Assembly: GCA_036785705.1 (NCBI GenBank)
Contig: JAWUZG010000056.1
Coordinates: forward strand, 931,001 to 995,000
Source of the DNA: Acanthornis magna
Taxonomy: Eukaryota; Chordata; Aves; Passeriformes; Acanthizidae
Length of the DNA: 64,000 nt
Direction: 5' to 3'
Shown: piece after piece, positions 26,470-39,700 of the stretch
Layout: every line of letters starts with the position of its first letter
How positions within the stretch are numbered: position 1 is the first letter of the stretch
The notes under the pieces: model-generated
The model's input: only the letters and a program-made list of their open reading frames with translations
What the model was told of the DNA's origin: nothing
The model's database searches: none
Program-made: the position numbers and the translations under genes

Positions 26470-29400
26470 ATTATTTTAGTATAAAGTATTACTGGAGAAG
26501 GCCTTCATTGTGATTCAGCCAGCATGCATCCAAAGGAGACCTGCCAGCCTGAAATTACCTAGAACAAAGGCAAAATGCCGAAATGCATGTTTATTACTAT
26601 CTTCATGCACTCAGCAGAGATGATGTCAACAAATAAAAGAGTCACAGAAACACTTCTGAATTGCTGTGCGAGGTTCAGCTTCCTGACACAAGGGTATCTC
26701 AACTGATCTCTGCTTCATCTCTGCATTGCAACTTCGAAACTGTCATCTTCTCCCTCTGACCTTAAAACTGAAATATGCTTTTGCCTTCCTGACTGCTTGA
26801 TACCAACTCAACAGGGCCAGGCTGAGCCCTCCTGTGCACAGTTGTGTACCTGCTGAAATGAGGAGCATTAATCTCATTTACACAAAGAATGATTTGGCCT
26901 TTAAGGCTGATAAATTATCTGTGCTGACTCAACCATTTAGTGAATGAAGTATCACGATCTGTTAGGAGCAGAAGTTGTCTGTCTGTACTTGCTCCTGACA
27001 CTGACTCACTGGGTGAATTTTAGTTCCTTAACGTCACTGCACTGCAGTGGTTCCCTGTATAAATTGGGAATAGTTCTGTTTATCAACTTACATAAAAGGC
27101 TTTGAGATACAGGGATGAAATGCAGACTGTTGATGTTACATATTTGCTATTAATACTTTCTTTACAAGTCTAATGCTGTTTTGTAAGTAACAGCTGTGGT
27201 TGTCATTGCCCTGATTTTGCGTAGATTGAGTGTCTTCAAGTAAGTTTTGTGATGTGAAGTACTCATTTCAGAAGAGCCAGGAGCTCTGCAGGGTGCACAT
27301 TCCTGTCCCTTAGCAGGTACATGGGCTGTCAATAGAAACAGAGAGGTTAGGGAAGAAAAGATACCTGATCACCAGCAACTGAGGAGATCTGAGGTGTGAC
27401 TGCCTGGATCTCTCGTTTCTCTGCTTTGTTTCGGCAATAGTGTAGGAATCCAGCAATGAACAATGTCAGAGTGATTTTTTTTTTTCTTGTGTTTGTGTGC
27501 ATTTCCAGTCCCTTCGGTGGCCTCTGCTGCCCCCTGCCAAGCTGCAGCTGTTGGTGACAGCCATGGGAGCAACAGCCTACTGAAAGATTTCATTTCTCTT
27601 ATCACTCCTAATCACTCTCACCATAATTACCACTCATAATAGGGAATCTGTAGTTGAAAAAGTAATTTTTTTTTCTTAAAGGAGAGGAAAGCAGCAGAAA
27701 GATTGCTTTTAGTTGTACAGCAGGGAAGAAACTGTCTCTTTTTTTTAGAATGCAAATGCTTGCTTCGACATATAAAGGTCACTATGGTTTAATTTGAAAT
27801 AGCGTAGGAGTGCTTCTGATTTCAAAGTACAAAAGTAGCACAGTGTTGGAATTGTTTTGGTTGTTTTCTTAAGATCCATTTCCTCTTGTTGGAAGGTGGC
27901 TGTTTCCTCTGTGGTGCAGCTGCAGGCAGTATCAGGGCATGCCACAGGAACTGCTCGTCCTGCTGTGCCTGAGCCAGTTGGAAACCCAGCTGGGGTTCAC
28001 AGACCCGGGAAGTCAGTGGCTCTTCTGTTCCAGAGAGTCACAAATCATCCTGGGGATCAAGGCTGTGTTCAAATAGTTCTGCTGGCTGCTGGTGAGCAAA
28101 AGAGCTAAAATAACTGCACATGGCTTACATATATTCTGTGTACAGGTTACACATCTGCCTTGACGCAGTCACCAGGTGTGTGATGGTTAAGGTGAATTGT
28201 TGCAGCACTGCTGGCCCTTGGGAGGGGTGTTTTAGGATAAAGCACAGAGCTGTAGTTGTTACTCCACTGGACAACTGTGGTTCTGTTGAGTTTCCTGCAG
28301 TTCCCATTCTCATGTTGAGTGTAACCCTCCTTTGGCTCAGAGGAAGTGTCAGCAGCGGTGTGAGAGCAAAGGAGAGTGAACAGTGTGTTGTGACACAGCC
28401 CCTGGTGACACAGCAGGATGTAGCCACAGGAAGGTGGGCAGTGCAGAGCTTTCCCAGTGCTCCCCTGTTCCTCGCAGAAAATGCTTAGCCTGGAACACCT
28501 TAAAGCTGTCTGCCTTGTGATGGGATTCTACAGCAAGTGCAGCTTATGCAATTTCAGAGAAATAAGATCACACAGGTAAATCTTAAAACCCACACACAAG
28601 CACTAACCCTTTTCTTTAAATTTGTTGTTCAGAGCTTTTATATAATGGAGAAATATATTTTTCAAGAAAACATTTAGTTTAGATTCCCATTAGTGTAACT
28701 TTACTCCTTTTATTTGTTAAACATATGAAAAGAGGGTGCTAACCAGAGTATAAAATTCTTGTATGTGCTCTCTCTCTCTCTGGTTTTAGGAGCATTTTTT
28801 CTTGATGTAATTTTTTTTGCTTACAATATATGGCCTTGCAAAGTGTTAAAGCAACAAATTTTGAGAGAGATCGAGAAACATAGAAAGGCTTTTTACTCTG
28901 TATATGTAAAATAAAGTATAAAAGTTTGGGCAGATCTCAGTCTGGCAGACTTTCTATCTCTTAGGTCATAGAGAGAAAGCTTTTGGCACTGGCTTTTTGG
29001 CAAAAAGCTTTGTCTGGAAACATATTTAGTCAGCATATGAAATCTGATAGCCCTGGTAGCACGGCTGTGTCTGAAGACACTAATAGAGTTAGGCTTCAGC
29101 CCCATCTGGTGTTGGATCGGGATTGCTCTGTTGGTTTGCCAGCATAGGACAGCCCTTGCCAAAACACAGAGTGGGACGTGAGGAGACTGACAAAGCCCTC
29201 CCAGTGTCAGCTCTCCTAATGATGCTGTTGTTTGCCACGCTGATGAAAGCCACTGGTGCTAGTGGTGAATTCCAGCACAGCCTCCCTGCTGCTGGGCTCC
29301 CACCGCGGGCTCTGTGGGGAGCTGCACCTGTACCTGCAGGGGGTCATCAATGCCCTCTCAGTGTACCTGGGGGAGCAGCAAGGATATTTGCACCCCAAGG

Positions 29401-30481
29401 CCTGTAAGAATAGAAAATTATTGATTTCCACTGCCTGTCTTTACAGAAGTAGTGGACATAGAGATTCTTTCACCTCAGTAAAATGTCTCCGATAATTTGA
29501 GTTATGCAACAGTGACGAAGAGAACAGACTTGCGGATTTGGCTCAGAAGGCTTAAAATCTTCAGGCATTAATTCATGAAACTCTCAAAGCCTGGATACTC
29601 CAGTGACTATAAAGCACAGCAGATTCGTGTTTGATTTTTACTTAAGGCTGATCGTTTCAGGAAATAAAAAGATTCACTTTGAAAGAGATTTTCAGTTCTT
29701 CTTCAGTTGTTATTTTTGGAGGGGTTAGGCAGAAAAGCTACATGTGAAACAAATCAGGGACTAAAAATCCTTAGCTTTGTTTTGAGGATATCAGAATGTT
29801 TTATTGCCACTGTGGTAAGCAAAAGGAGGAAGAACAATGACTTTCTAGAAAGATTTCCACTGTATTTTTATCTGACTTTTCTAGGACATCAGAATAGCCT
29901 ATTTGTTCAGCCAAAATACCTCTCCAGTTATCATTTGACTCTGATGAAAAAAGTGCTAAAATGGCAGAGTTTGGAATTGCTTGAACATATTTTCTCTCTT
30001 AAGCTGAGCTTGTTCACATTCAAAGCTAAAACAAATTATCTCAATTGCATTTAGGAGAGTAAACATACTCTTACTTTTCTGTCTCATGTTTGAGTAGTTA
30101 TGGTGAAAGCATAATGTGTGGTAATCTTCGGGTTTATATCCTCTTCCTGCATTTATTTTATTGGACAAAATTAAAGGTCAATGGTCCTGAACTAGTCAAG
30201 GGAATTACTTTAAATTTGCAGTCATTGCCATTTCTCCCTCTCTCTGCTTTCAGTAACATAGGACTTAGCTGCCAAAGTTTTAATTCTTTATGTATGAGAA
30301 GGATGATACTTGCAATTTGGTTTTGCATTTCAGTTATAGAGTTTTGTAAAGTTATGTAAAAAGAGTAAAGACGTCAGCAAAAGGCTACTTGCTCCTTCCA
30401 ACTTGTCCCTGGTGTGGAAAATACAATGATCAAGCAGATTTTTCCCCATTCTTATCCTCTTTCTGGTTTGTGTTCTTCCAG

Positions 30482-30593
30482 CATGATCACAGCTCAAAGG
30501 AGTGTCCATACGATGTGAGCAGAGTGGAACCACACGCATGAGACTCTTACCATGCACTGAGCAGCACAGCATCAAGCGCAGAGCTCTGGGAAA
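30482..30593 (+). promoter_or_regulatory. PEAK1: 5' UTR part of the PEAK1 start-codon exon, with uORFs
   Basis: The acceptor AG is at 30480-30481. Between it and the start codon at 30594 there are upstream ATGs. ATG 30483 opens an 11-codon ORF ending at 30518. ATG 30552 opens a two-codon ORF whose stop (30558-30560) is also the in-frame stop upstream of the PEAK1 start. ATG 30538 opens a 50-codon ORF in another frame that runs past the PEAK1 start to TGA 30688-30690. The main ATG has A at -3 (adequate context); the 30538 ATG has C at -3 (weak). Leaky scanning past the overlapping ORF would be needed for full expression. Confidence 0.7.
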
Positions 30594-33500
30594 ATGTCTG
30601 CTTGCAACACTTTCACTGAGCACGTCTGGAAACCCGGCGAATGTAAGAACTGCTTCAAGCCCAAGAGCTTGCACCAGTTACCCCCAGTGACAGAAAAAAA
30701 GCCCCTCACACATGGAAACCTGAAACCCAATGCAAACCAAAGTAACAGCCAGCGTGGGAGAAACACCGGCAGCTTCCGCCCGCCCGTGGCCAAGAAGCCC
30801 ACGATAGCTGTGAAGCCCACCATGATGGTGGCAGATGGGCAGGGGCTGTGTGCAGAGCTCACCGTGCTGGATCAGTGCGAGAACAAACCCCTGCCTGCGG
30901 GCTGGAACCGCAATAAGGTGGTCTTGAACAAAAAACCACTGAACAACAATAATGAGGAGGAGATTGAAGGTTACAGCCATGTTCCCAGGCCTTATGGCAA
31001 CAGCGAGGGTGTGGGTAAGATATCAAATAACAATAATAATGGACTGACAGAAGTTTTGAAGGAGATCGCGGGTTTGGATACCACACCTCAGCTCACTGGA
31101 AATGAAACGAACTCAAGAGAAACCTTCTTGGGAAGGATAAATGATTGTTACAAAAAATCATTAGAAAGGAAGATCCCTCCAAGCTGCATGGTGGGTGGAA
31201 TGAAGGATTCACACGGTAAGCATGTTATTCTGAGTGGAAGCACTGAAGTCATAAGTAATGAAGGTGGACGTTTCTGTTATCCAGAGTTCTCTAGTGGAGA
31301 TGAGAGTGAGGATGACACGTTTTTTGGCAGCATGCAGGAAGAGCACGAGAGCTGGGATGAAAGTGATGAAGAGTTGTTAGCAATGGAAATCCGCATGAGG
31401 GGCCAACCTCGCTTTGCTAATTTCAGAGCTAACACCCTGTCTCCTGTTCCATTCTGTGTCGACAAAAAATGGAATACTGTGCCCCTTCGGAACAAGTCTC
31501 TCCAGCGGATCTGTGCAGTGGATTATGACGACAGTTATGATGAAATTTTAAATGGTTACGGGGAAGAGACTGTGATTCTTTATGGGCAAGAGAGCATGCA
31601 GAGCATGGTATCTTCTGATTCTACATCTCCTGATTCTTCTTTGACAGAAGAGTCTCGTTCTGGGACAACCAGCAGCTCTTCCCAGAAGCTCTGTAATGGA
31701 GGGTTATCTCCTAGCACTCCTCAGGACCTCAAAGTGATTGAACCAGAATATGAAAGTCTTTGTGACAATCAACAAGTGAAGGATGTGCCAAAAGCTCCCA
31801 GAAATGCTCTGAAAAGCCCAGAAACTCACAAGGCAGTCCTTGCGCTTCGCCTGGAGGAGAAGGATGGCAAAATTGCTGTGCAGACTGATACACAAGAGAA
31901 TAAAAGTTCTTCAGATGTTGCTGGTCAAGCTGTAACTATTAATTTGGTGCCTGTGGAGGAGCAAGCTAAACCTTACAGGGTGGTGAATATGGAACAACCA
32001 GTGTGCAAGCCATACACCGTAGTGGATGTATCAGCTGCCATGACCAATGAATGTAAAGAGAATCAGACTGAAACCTCAGAAACCAAAAAGGCGGCATCTA
32101 ACCCAAGCTCCCCAGTAACCCCAGGCACACCTATTGCATCCTCTGCAGCATCACCTGTACGTGTACACACTAACCTGAAGAAATCCAGTGCAATCAGATA
32201 CCAAGAAGTGTGGACTTCTAGTACTAGTCCAAGACAGAAGATACCTAAGGTGGAGCTGATCGGAAACAGCTCAGGACCTTCCGTTCCTCCCAGGAAGACA
32301 AGCCACAAGTCAGCTCCTACTTCACCTACAGCTACAAACGTTTCTTCAAAAACTATCCCAGTTAAGTCTCCCAATTTATCTGAGATAAAATTCAACAGCT
32401 ACAACAATGCTGGCATGCCACCTTTTCCTATTATCATTCATGATGAGCCCACTTACGCCAAGAGTTCCAAAAATGCTATTAAAGTTCCTATTGTAATCAA
32501 TCCAAATGCGTATGACAACTTGGCAATCTATAAAAGTTTTCTGGGGACCAGTGGGGAGCTGTCCATCAAAGATAAAACTACAAGTGTGATAAGCCATACC
32601 TATGAAGAAATAGAAAGTAAAGTGACCGAAACCATAGGCAGCAAACCCACTGAGTTGTCCCAAGCAAAGGGGGTGGCCAATAGCTCTGAGTGCAGGCTGG
32701 GCTCCGTGGCTCAAAAGGTCCAAGAGTTTAACAGCTGCCTCAGTAAAAGTCAGATATCCCCACAGAGAAGTCACAGTGCTGACCACAGCTCCCCCTCCAG
32801 AGTTCAAAAGGCAATGCAAGAGCCTGCAGCAAAAACAGACGTAACCCCGGAGGGTTCTGTTGGCAGCAGCAGCAGCAGAGAGAACGCAAGCACGGTGCTC
32901 TCACAGATTGTGGCTTCCATCCAGCCTCCACAGTCTCCTCCAGGAACGCCTCAGTCTGCTCCCAAGTCCTGTAGCGTAGAAGAACTGTATTCTTTACCCC
33001 CTGAGGGAGATGCTACTACAAACACCTTGGTACGACCCAAGTCTCTGTTTACGTCACAGTCTGAAGCGGAGTCCTCCAAGACAGTAGAGAACACTGCCAT
33101 TAAAATGCAGAAAGATCCACTTTCACAGCCAGTTGCCACTCCCTCTCCAAAGCCAGCGCGAGCCACCCCGAGTGCCACGAGTCCCCAGGCAGAGCAGGCA
33201 CCGCCATTCCCCCCTCCACGCTCGACCTCATCTCCCTACCACGCCAGTAACTTGCTGCAAAGGCATTTCAGCAACTGGGCCAAACCCAACAGCCCCACCA
33301 GGTCGACAGAGGCCGAGTCCATCCTGCACTCGGAGGGGCGGCGTCCTGATGCCAAACCCAAACGCTGGATATCGTTCAAGAGCTTCTTCCGCCGCAGGAA
33401 AGCTGACGATGAGGAAGAGAGGGAGAAAGACAGGGAGAAAGGGAAGTTGGTGGGTCTGGATGGCACTGTTATCCACATGCTCCCCCCGCCTCCAGTGCAG

Positions 33501-33748
33501 CGGCACCACTGGTTCAGCGAGGCCAAGTCGGACTCCAGCGAGAAGCCTTCAATCGTTTTCATGTACAGGTGTGAACCAGCGCAAGCGGAGCCGAAGGCTG
33601 AGCTCCCACACAAGGGTGGGGTGGAGTCTGCTATCGCAGAGGCACTAGCGAAAGACAAAGGAGACACACAGGAAAAGCCTCCAGAGAGCTTGGAACAGAA
33701 CATAGTGAGCCATTCCTCACCACCTCAGGCTCCCAAGAAAATCCCCAG
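30594..33748 (+). CDS. PEAK1: PEAK1 coding exon 1 (residues 1-1051 plus 2 bases)
   Basis: This 3155-bp exon encodes the long disordered N-terminal region. The start at 30594 is chosen because it begins the conserved MSACNTF and an in-frame stop lies upstream at 30558. The first 30 residues contain a Cys-containing segment (WKPGECKNCF) conserved in PEAK1. Further on are an acidic stretch with SWDESDEELLAMEIRMRGQP, Tyr-containing motifs EPTYA (Tyr 621), IYKSF (Tyr 646) and TYEEI (Tyr 670, corresponding to the Src-phosphorylated human Tyr 665 by family knowledge), a polyserine run near 758, a basic patch KPKRWISFKSFFRRRK (about 921-936), a Glu/Lys-rich segment and MLPPPPVQRHHWF. The donor CCCCAG|GTACTA at 33749 leaves two bases (AG) of a split Ser codon. 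If unspliced, the frame runs 24 codons further to a stop at 33821. Confidence 0.95.
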
Positions 33749-36700
33749 GTACTACTCAGCTTTTTTACTCACTTATTCAGTTGTAAACTATCTTGTATAT
33801 GCTGCTGAAAAGAGAGACTAAGGAGTTTTATTACATTAATGCAATTTTTTCAAAGTGTATTTATTTTAGGTAACTTAGAACGTATTTTAAAATCTCTCTG
33901 TTATGTTAGGTATCAGAAAAAATGTAAAGCATTTACTAGAAGCAGTGCATGATATTTAGAGTTTGTCTTGCAGGTTCACTAATATATCACAATAGCCATG
34001 TTCCATTGAATCAGATCCATTCTCCTGAATTTCTACTTTAAGAAAGTGTTTCTATGTTATAGGAAATGTCAGAATTTCTCAGCAGAAATAGAGGCAACTA
34101 TTGAGAAATACAATAGAAATTAAAAGATCTGTGACTCATGGAAGGTGCTGTGCTAACTTTACCTCACATGCCCAAGAATACAACAGATGCTAATTAACCA
34201 CACTGCAACATCACTGCAGCACTCCCAAAATAAACCTTGTAAAAATGTAATAATAGAATTAGAGTACCTATAAAATAGTCTTATCTCTGTCTTGCAAGGC
34301 CTTTAGCAGTGACTATGCTTTGTCCCCTGACAGTATTGGGTCCAGCAGAGCTGGTCACATCACTTGCAGTCATGGGCACAGAATGAATTCCCTGAGTGCT
34401 GACCACAGCTGTGGATGTGTTAGAATTTGTCTTCCAATGTTATTACACAAACCAATTCCAAAGTAGCCTCAAACTTGAATTATTTAATTCATTATAACAA
34501 CAACCTAGTGGTAGGAAATTAAAAACTTTGTAACGTGTGAGCCCTAGAAAATGTATCATGATAGCGTTTTTTCGTTTTCTTTCTCCATATTCTGTACAAG
34601 AAAACTGCAGTGGTTTTTAGCTAAAACAGTTTTAAGCTAATAGAAATCTCTGTGAGCATAGTTAGAGCTTACCATAAACTGATTGCCACCTGTCCTAAAG
34701 TAAAATAACTTGGTTTCTTTCTCCATTGTATATGCAAGAAAATTGTTAAAATAACCTTCATAGGAGTGCAGCCTCTCTAGATTTACCCTAAATCGAGGGT
34801 AAGAAGTAGCTACCTTTAGAGGGCAAATTAAAGGATTGGAGGAGTTTGTGCTCTCAAACCCCTTTACAGGAGCCTGCTTTTTTCTCCTGTCTCCAGGAGA
34901 AGCTGGAGAAGGTGAGGTTGATTTTGGTTGCAGTGCCATTGGGAGATTCCCTTGCTCCCACCTCTCAGTGCCCTGCTCTTGTGCTGGCAAGACATTCCAG
35001 TGCTCTGGTGAGCCAGAGCAGGGCAGAGATCCAAGTGAGAAAGAACTTTGCAGTCGTTGTTCAGCCCACATCCAGTGGCTGATGTGACAGGGATGAGGCA
35101 GGAAGGAGCAGCTGCTTCTCCGAGTGTGAGAGGGCAGGAAGAGCCTGTCAGGGATTCTTGCACTGCCCTGGAGATGGTGCTGTTGGAATGTGTCATGTTC
35201 TTGCACTGTGACTGGCACACCTTCTGCCCTTCCTTTTGAAGGCAATGGGTCACTGTTCTCTCTTTCACTTATTCCAAAAAGCATGTTTACTCTTTAGTTT
35301 TCTTCAAGTCACAATGATATTGGTTAAAACCATACCTCAGAATTTTCCCTGATGGAAACTGGAATTTTCCAAATGTTAGAATTGGAATTTCTTCTTTCTG
35401 ACAATATTGTTCCCTGGTTTCTACAGATTTCAAAGAAAGTACACTGAGGTGCTGACACTGTGTGGGAGCACTGGACAGTGGGTAGCTTTATCCTTCAGGT
35501 CTTATGCTCAGTTATCTTGATGCCTTGAGTTACTTGGGTGAAATCTTATAGTGTCAAAAAACTGAAGGGTTTTTTGTTGTTGTTTAAGGGGTTTGGCTTT
35601 TGCTTTTAATATCCTGGTGGGTGAGAATCAGGATTTCCAAATTCCATTTTTGCACAAGCAGGAGGCATAACCCATGAGAAGCTATGCTTGTTTTGTGTTA
35701 ACCCTGCAGGTATTAGTACAAGGTTAGCTGTAATTCAGGCTAAAATATGTGCATGAAAAAGATGTTTCGAATGTTCAGTTAAGCCTGTAGAGGCTTAGAG
35801 GAGAATGGAAGACCTGAAGATAGCAATCAGTGAACAGGACACTTCTCTAACGCAGAATGCCAAGAACAGCAAGCTTTCTGAAAAAACAAACTGATGACCT
35901 GGAAAATATGATAAGCTTTAAAAATGTCAGATTACTGGGGGGTCTTGAAAGCAAATTAAATGAAGATACAGTATTTCCTTACTTTGCAATGGATTACAAA
36001 GCTGCTAAAGATTGATAACACAACCACAAAACAGCTGAAGGTATTTCAAGTTATCACTAGAAAGGTCAGTTTTCCCTTTGAACAACACTTGCAAAATAGT
36101 CAGCTTTTCGGAAAGCTGAAAATTATCTCACTGTTATACAAAGGAACTTGATTTTGGTTTCTCAGTGTGATTGTTTCTGTGTGATGGCACGATGCACATG
36201 TCCTGGTTCAAAGGAGCTAGCAAGTACTGATGTATTAAATTTACCAAAAATTTGTAGATAGATTAATTTTTGCTAAAAATCAACAGTCATGTCAGCTTTA
36301 TCATGAATTAGAATGAGAACACCTGTAGTTCATGAAGCAGCAGTTGTTCTCAGGCAAAACCTAAAATTGACCTAAAAGATAACATGGTATTTCTGGCCTG
36401 AGTCACTGTAATTGATGAAGGTGGTAGAGCACAGTGTGCAATCCACTCATCACAAGCTAAATAAAAAGATCCTTCAAAGGCTTTGTTATCTTATGGATCA
36501 GAGTGTTGCTGTTGGAGTTTCACAAGATAAAGGCTTCTCCTCTCCTTCATTGAGACATCACTGCTCATACCCAGCAGCAGCTTGTTAGATTGAGACATTT
36601 CCTAAAAGCAAAGTGCAACACAGTGTCCTGCTGCTTCCTTGGCTGTCTTCATAAAGCATATCAGAGCTGAACTAATCTGATCTGGCCACAGCCATCTCCA

Positions 36701-39700
36701 TTTCAGTTACAGGTTAAACTCAGGAGTTTCCTTTCACGGCTACGAGTTAGCCATAACTTTCCTTTATGGGATCTTCGGGCCAGTCTTGGATGAAGTGAAG
36801 ATAAAACTCTGTTTTTCCTTAAATACTTCCTTCAGGTAGTGAGGTCTGTACATTCATTTTGTTCCAGTTCAGATAAGGAAGCATTTCTTCATAGCTAAAT
36901 TTGTGATTACCAATCTAATTCCTAAGATTGTGTTAATTTTTGCCAAAGGATTTGAGCACATAACTGATAGGTAGATCTGAGCTCTGTTTAGAGGAATATG
37001 AGTGTTGTGAGAGATCACTCAGTAGAAACAATAGGAATCACTGTTCTTCAAAAATGTAGTCATACATTAAGGTCAGAATTTCATCCAGAGACAGGCAGGA
37101 ATAACCACCACTGCCACATTCCACTTTGGCATTGTCACTGATCCAGTCCTGCAGATTCCACAGCTGCTTCAGAAACTGCTTGGGAAGATAACAAAATCTT
37201 GTCAAATCACAGTAGTGCTCTGTTTAAACCAAAGTCCTTCCCAGTTTGGAGGGCCCCTGGTATAACTCTTCGGGTAGGTTCTCACATGAATCCAAAACCT
37301 TTTAGTTACAGCCCAAGTAAATTGATGAGAATTCAAGGATGTTATAGATGAAAAGAAATTTCTTGCTTGAGCAAGTGTACTGAAATGGGAGAAATTCTCC
37401 CTGAAAAGTTAAGGTGGATCAACTCTCCCTTCTTGTCAAATCTATGTTGGGGTTTTTTTCATCTAGGTATCAGCAAGCTTTATTTACCTTACTCAGCAGT
37501 GCTTAGCAGTGCTTTTAAAATCATTAACCACCTATCTTACACTATTTCGTCAATTAAAATCTTGTGAGATTTTTCTCTAGAACATTTTCCAGTTCTAACA
37601 GAACTGGAAATTCTGTATGTGCATTAAGCAATAAATTTGGTCATGTTTTATGCGAGAATTTGTAAACACCAAGGACTGTTAAAGATCCAAGTAGAAGGTA
37701 CTTTACCATTTATTATTTTATAAATTTAGATTAAGAAATGGTAAATCATGTATTATTGTTCTTAACTCCTCTAATACAGTCTGTAAAATGGAAAGACTGA
37801 GAACTTAAAATGGATAAAGAAAAATATCTTCTTTATAATACACAGTTAATCTGTGAAACTCATTGCCATTAAGTTTCAGTGACACTAAAGAGCTTAAGCA
37901 GGATGTCTTTACTGGATTATCAAATGTACTCCCTTTATCCGTGCAAACATCGCATTATACAAGATCCTAAAAAAAAAATAAATTATCATGCTTCAGGACT
38001 AAGCCAGCTTCTCAATAATCAGAATTAGGAATGAACTTTATAGCTTAGTTGTTTCAGGTTGTTATTTGAGAAGTTTGTTTCACTTTCCTCTTCAGTAACT
38101 ATTTCTGGTGTTGAGGAGGGACTGAACTGCAGGAGCCACTGGAATTCCATATCCATAGTGCTCTCTGACTGGAACCTGGGCACTGGTTGTCTGTGCTCAG
38201 TGTTTTGCAGGAATAAAGTGGTCTGTGTTCTGAGGAGAAGTTCCTGGGTAACGTGGCCTCTGACCTCCCTCCAGCCATTAACCTCTGCATTTTTCCTCAA
38301 GCATTATTCAGTCAGTTTAGGCTTTATATTGGCTTTATTAGCTTAAAAGTGCAGGGCCTAAGGACATCTCAAAGCACTCTCTTTGAAACTAATATAGCTA
38401 CAAATTATACAGTTGGTTTTTTGTGTGTGTAAAACTGAGTCATATTCCTTGTCATCGGGAACTATACAGCTGCCATTGATCCCTGCTGTCCACTCGGAGA
38501 AGGGATCAGAGTCTCTGCTGGCTCTAAGGCCACATCAGCTTTTCTCTGTTGCTGTCACTAATTCCTGCCACTTGGATTTATGTGCTGTCTTGCACAGAAC
38601 TGTGCTCCCTCGCCTTGACCTCTAGATCTGACCCTAATTCAGGAATACACTCACAATCACTTCTTATAAGCATTCCACTCTATCTCCCTGATATTCATTG
38701 CTGTTTATTAATCACTCTAATTGAGCAGGCGTGCTCTGAATAGAGGAGAACACAGGTCACACAAGAGCTATGATTCCAGTTGTCCTCACCAACATTAACA
38801 CGCTGTGCAGGCAGCTTTCTGCATTCTACTGTTCCCAAAAGACCAAGGCGAGTTGGACCACATCATCTTTTGGCTATCCTCCAAAACCTGTGGAGGAGGA
38901 GAGCCTGAAGGAAAGAGTTAGAGGCATTTGTCCCTGCAGAAAAATAACAGTTTTAAAACAGTTTTGAGCCTGCGCACACATGAATAACAAGTATTTGAAT
39001 TCAGTGGGGTGTTTTCTGAAGAACAGTCATTTTTATGGTGAGTTTTTTTGCTCCACATAATCTCAGCTTCTTAGGAAAACACACATGTTCTCTGCATGCA
39101 GAGGGCTGCTCCCTCCACTGAGTAGTTGTTTAGTTTCAGCCACTCGTGCCCGAGGAGCAGAGTTCTCTAAGATAATTAATTTCTATGAAGTTTGTTTTTG
39201 AAATAAAAAAGGAAAGAGAAAAAGACTTGGACAGAGGAGACTGCGCCCACTATGGTAGATGCTAAATGTGTACTCTTATGCAAGGCATCAAAGAATCCAT
39301 CCTGGCAAAATATCTATAAATATCCCAAATAAGGAGATAGCTTTAAGTATGACTTGCTACCAACAAGCAGATAGAAAGTTATTCAAAATCAGGCTTTAAT
39401 GGTTCTAATCTGAGAGAAGTGCCTGTTTATCAGCTGCTCTTCTTTCCTTGATCACCAGTCATCTTAACTGTTTAGTTCATGAAGCAGCTGGGGATTTGGC
39501 TCTTGTAGCTGCCTGAGTGAGGATGGTTCCCCCTTTTGTTCCTCCTGTGTCCTGCCAGCGCCAGTGAAGGGGCTGACATTTGCACTGTGTACATAAGCTT
39601 GATCTCTCTGTCCTCGGTGTTAAGATACTGGGAAGCATTCCCCCACGGATTTCATGACCTGACCTCTAATTGCTGTGGTTTGAAATGTATTCTTTTGAGG

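Larger units (their letters stand above)
5412..30481 (+). other. PEAK1: Long 5' intron of PEAK1 (about 25 kb)
   Basis: This is inferred to be an intron because it separates the candidate leader exon from the start-codon exon. The 3' boundary is well supported by a pyrimidine-rich stretch ending TTCTTCCAG at 30481. It contains CR1 fragments (9930-9985 and 12585-13130), a GC-rich block with a G-run cluster (18180-18430), an RFX-type X-box (20036-20049), a TCF/LEF site cluster (22192-22273) and a homeodomain inverted repeat (26447-26469). The rest is unremarkable AT-rich sequence. The longest open frame (7954-8760, minus strand, 268 codons) resembles nothing I know. Confidence 0.5.

Noticed and set aside
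29123..29495. GC-rich segment with two overlapping plus-strand open frames
   Set aside because: Looks codon-like in one frame, but there is no recognised domain and no convincing splice pair; most likely chance.
34637..35284. 215-codon minus-strand open frame
   Set aside because: No recognisable domain, composition like shifted non-coding DNA, and no splice or promoter support.
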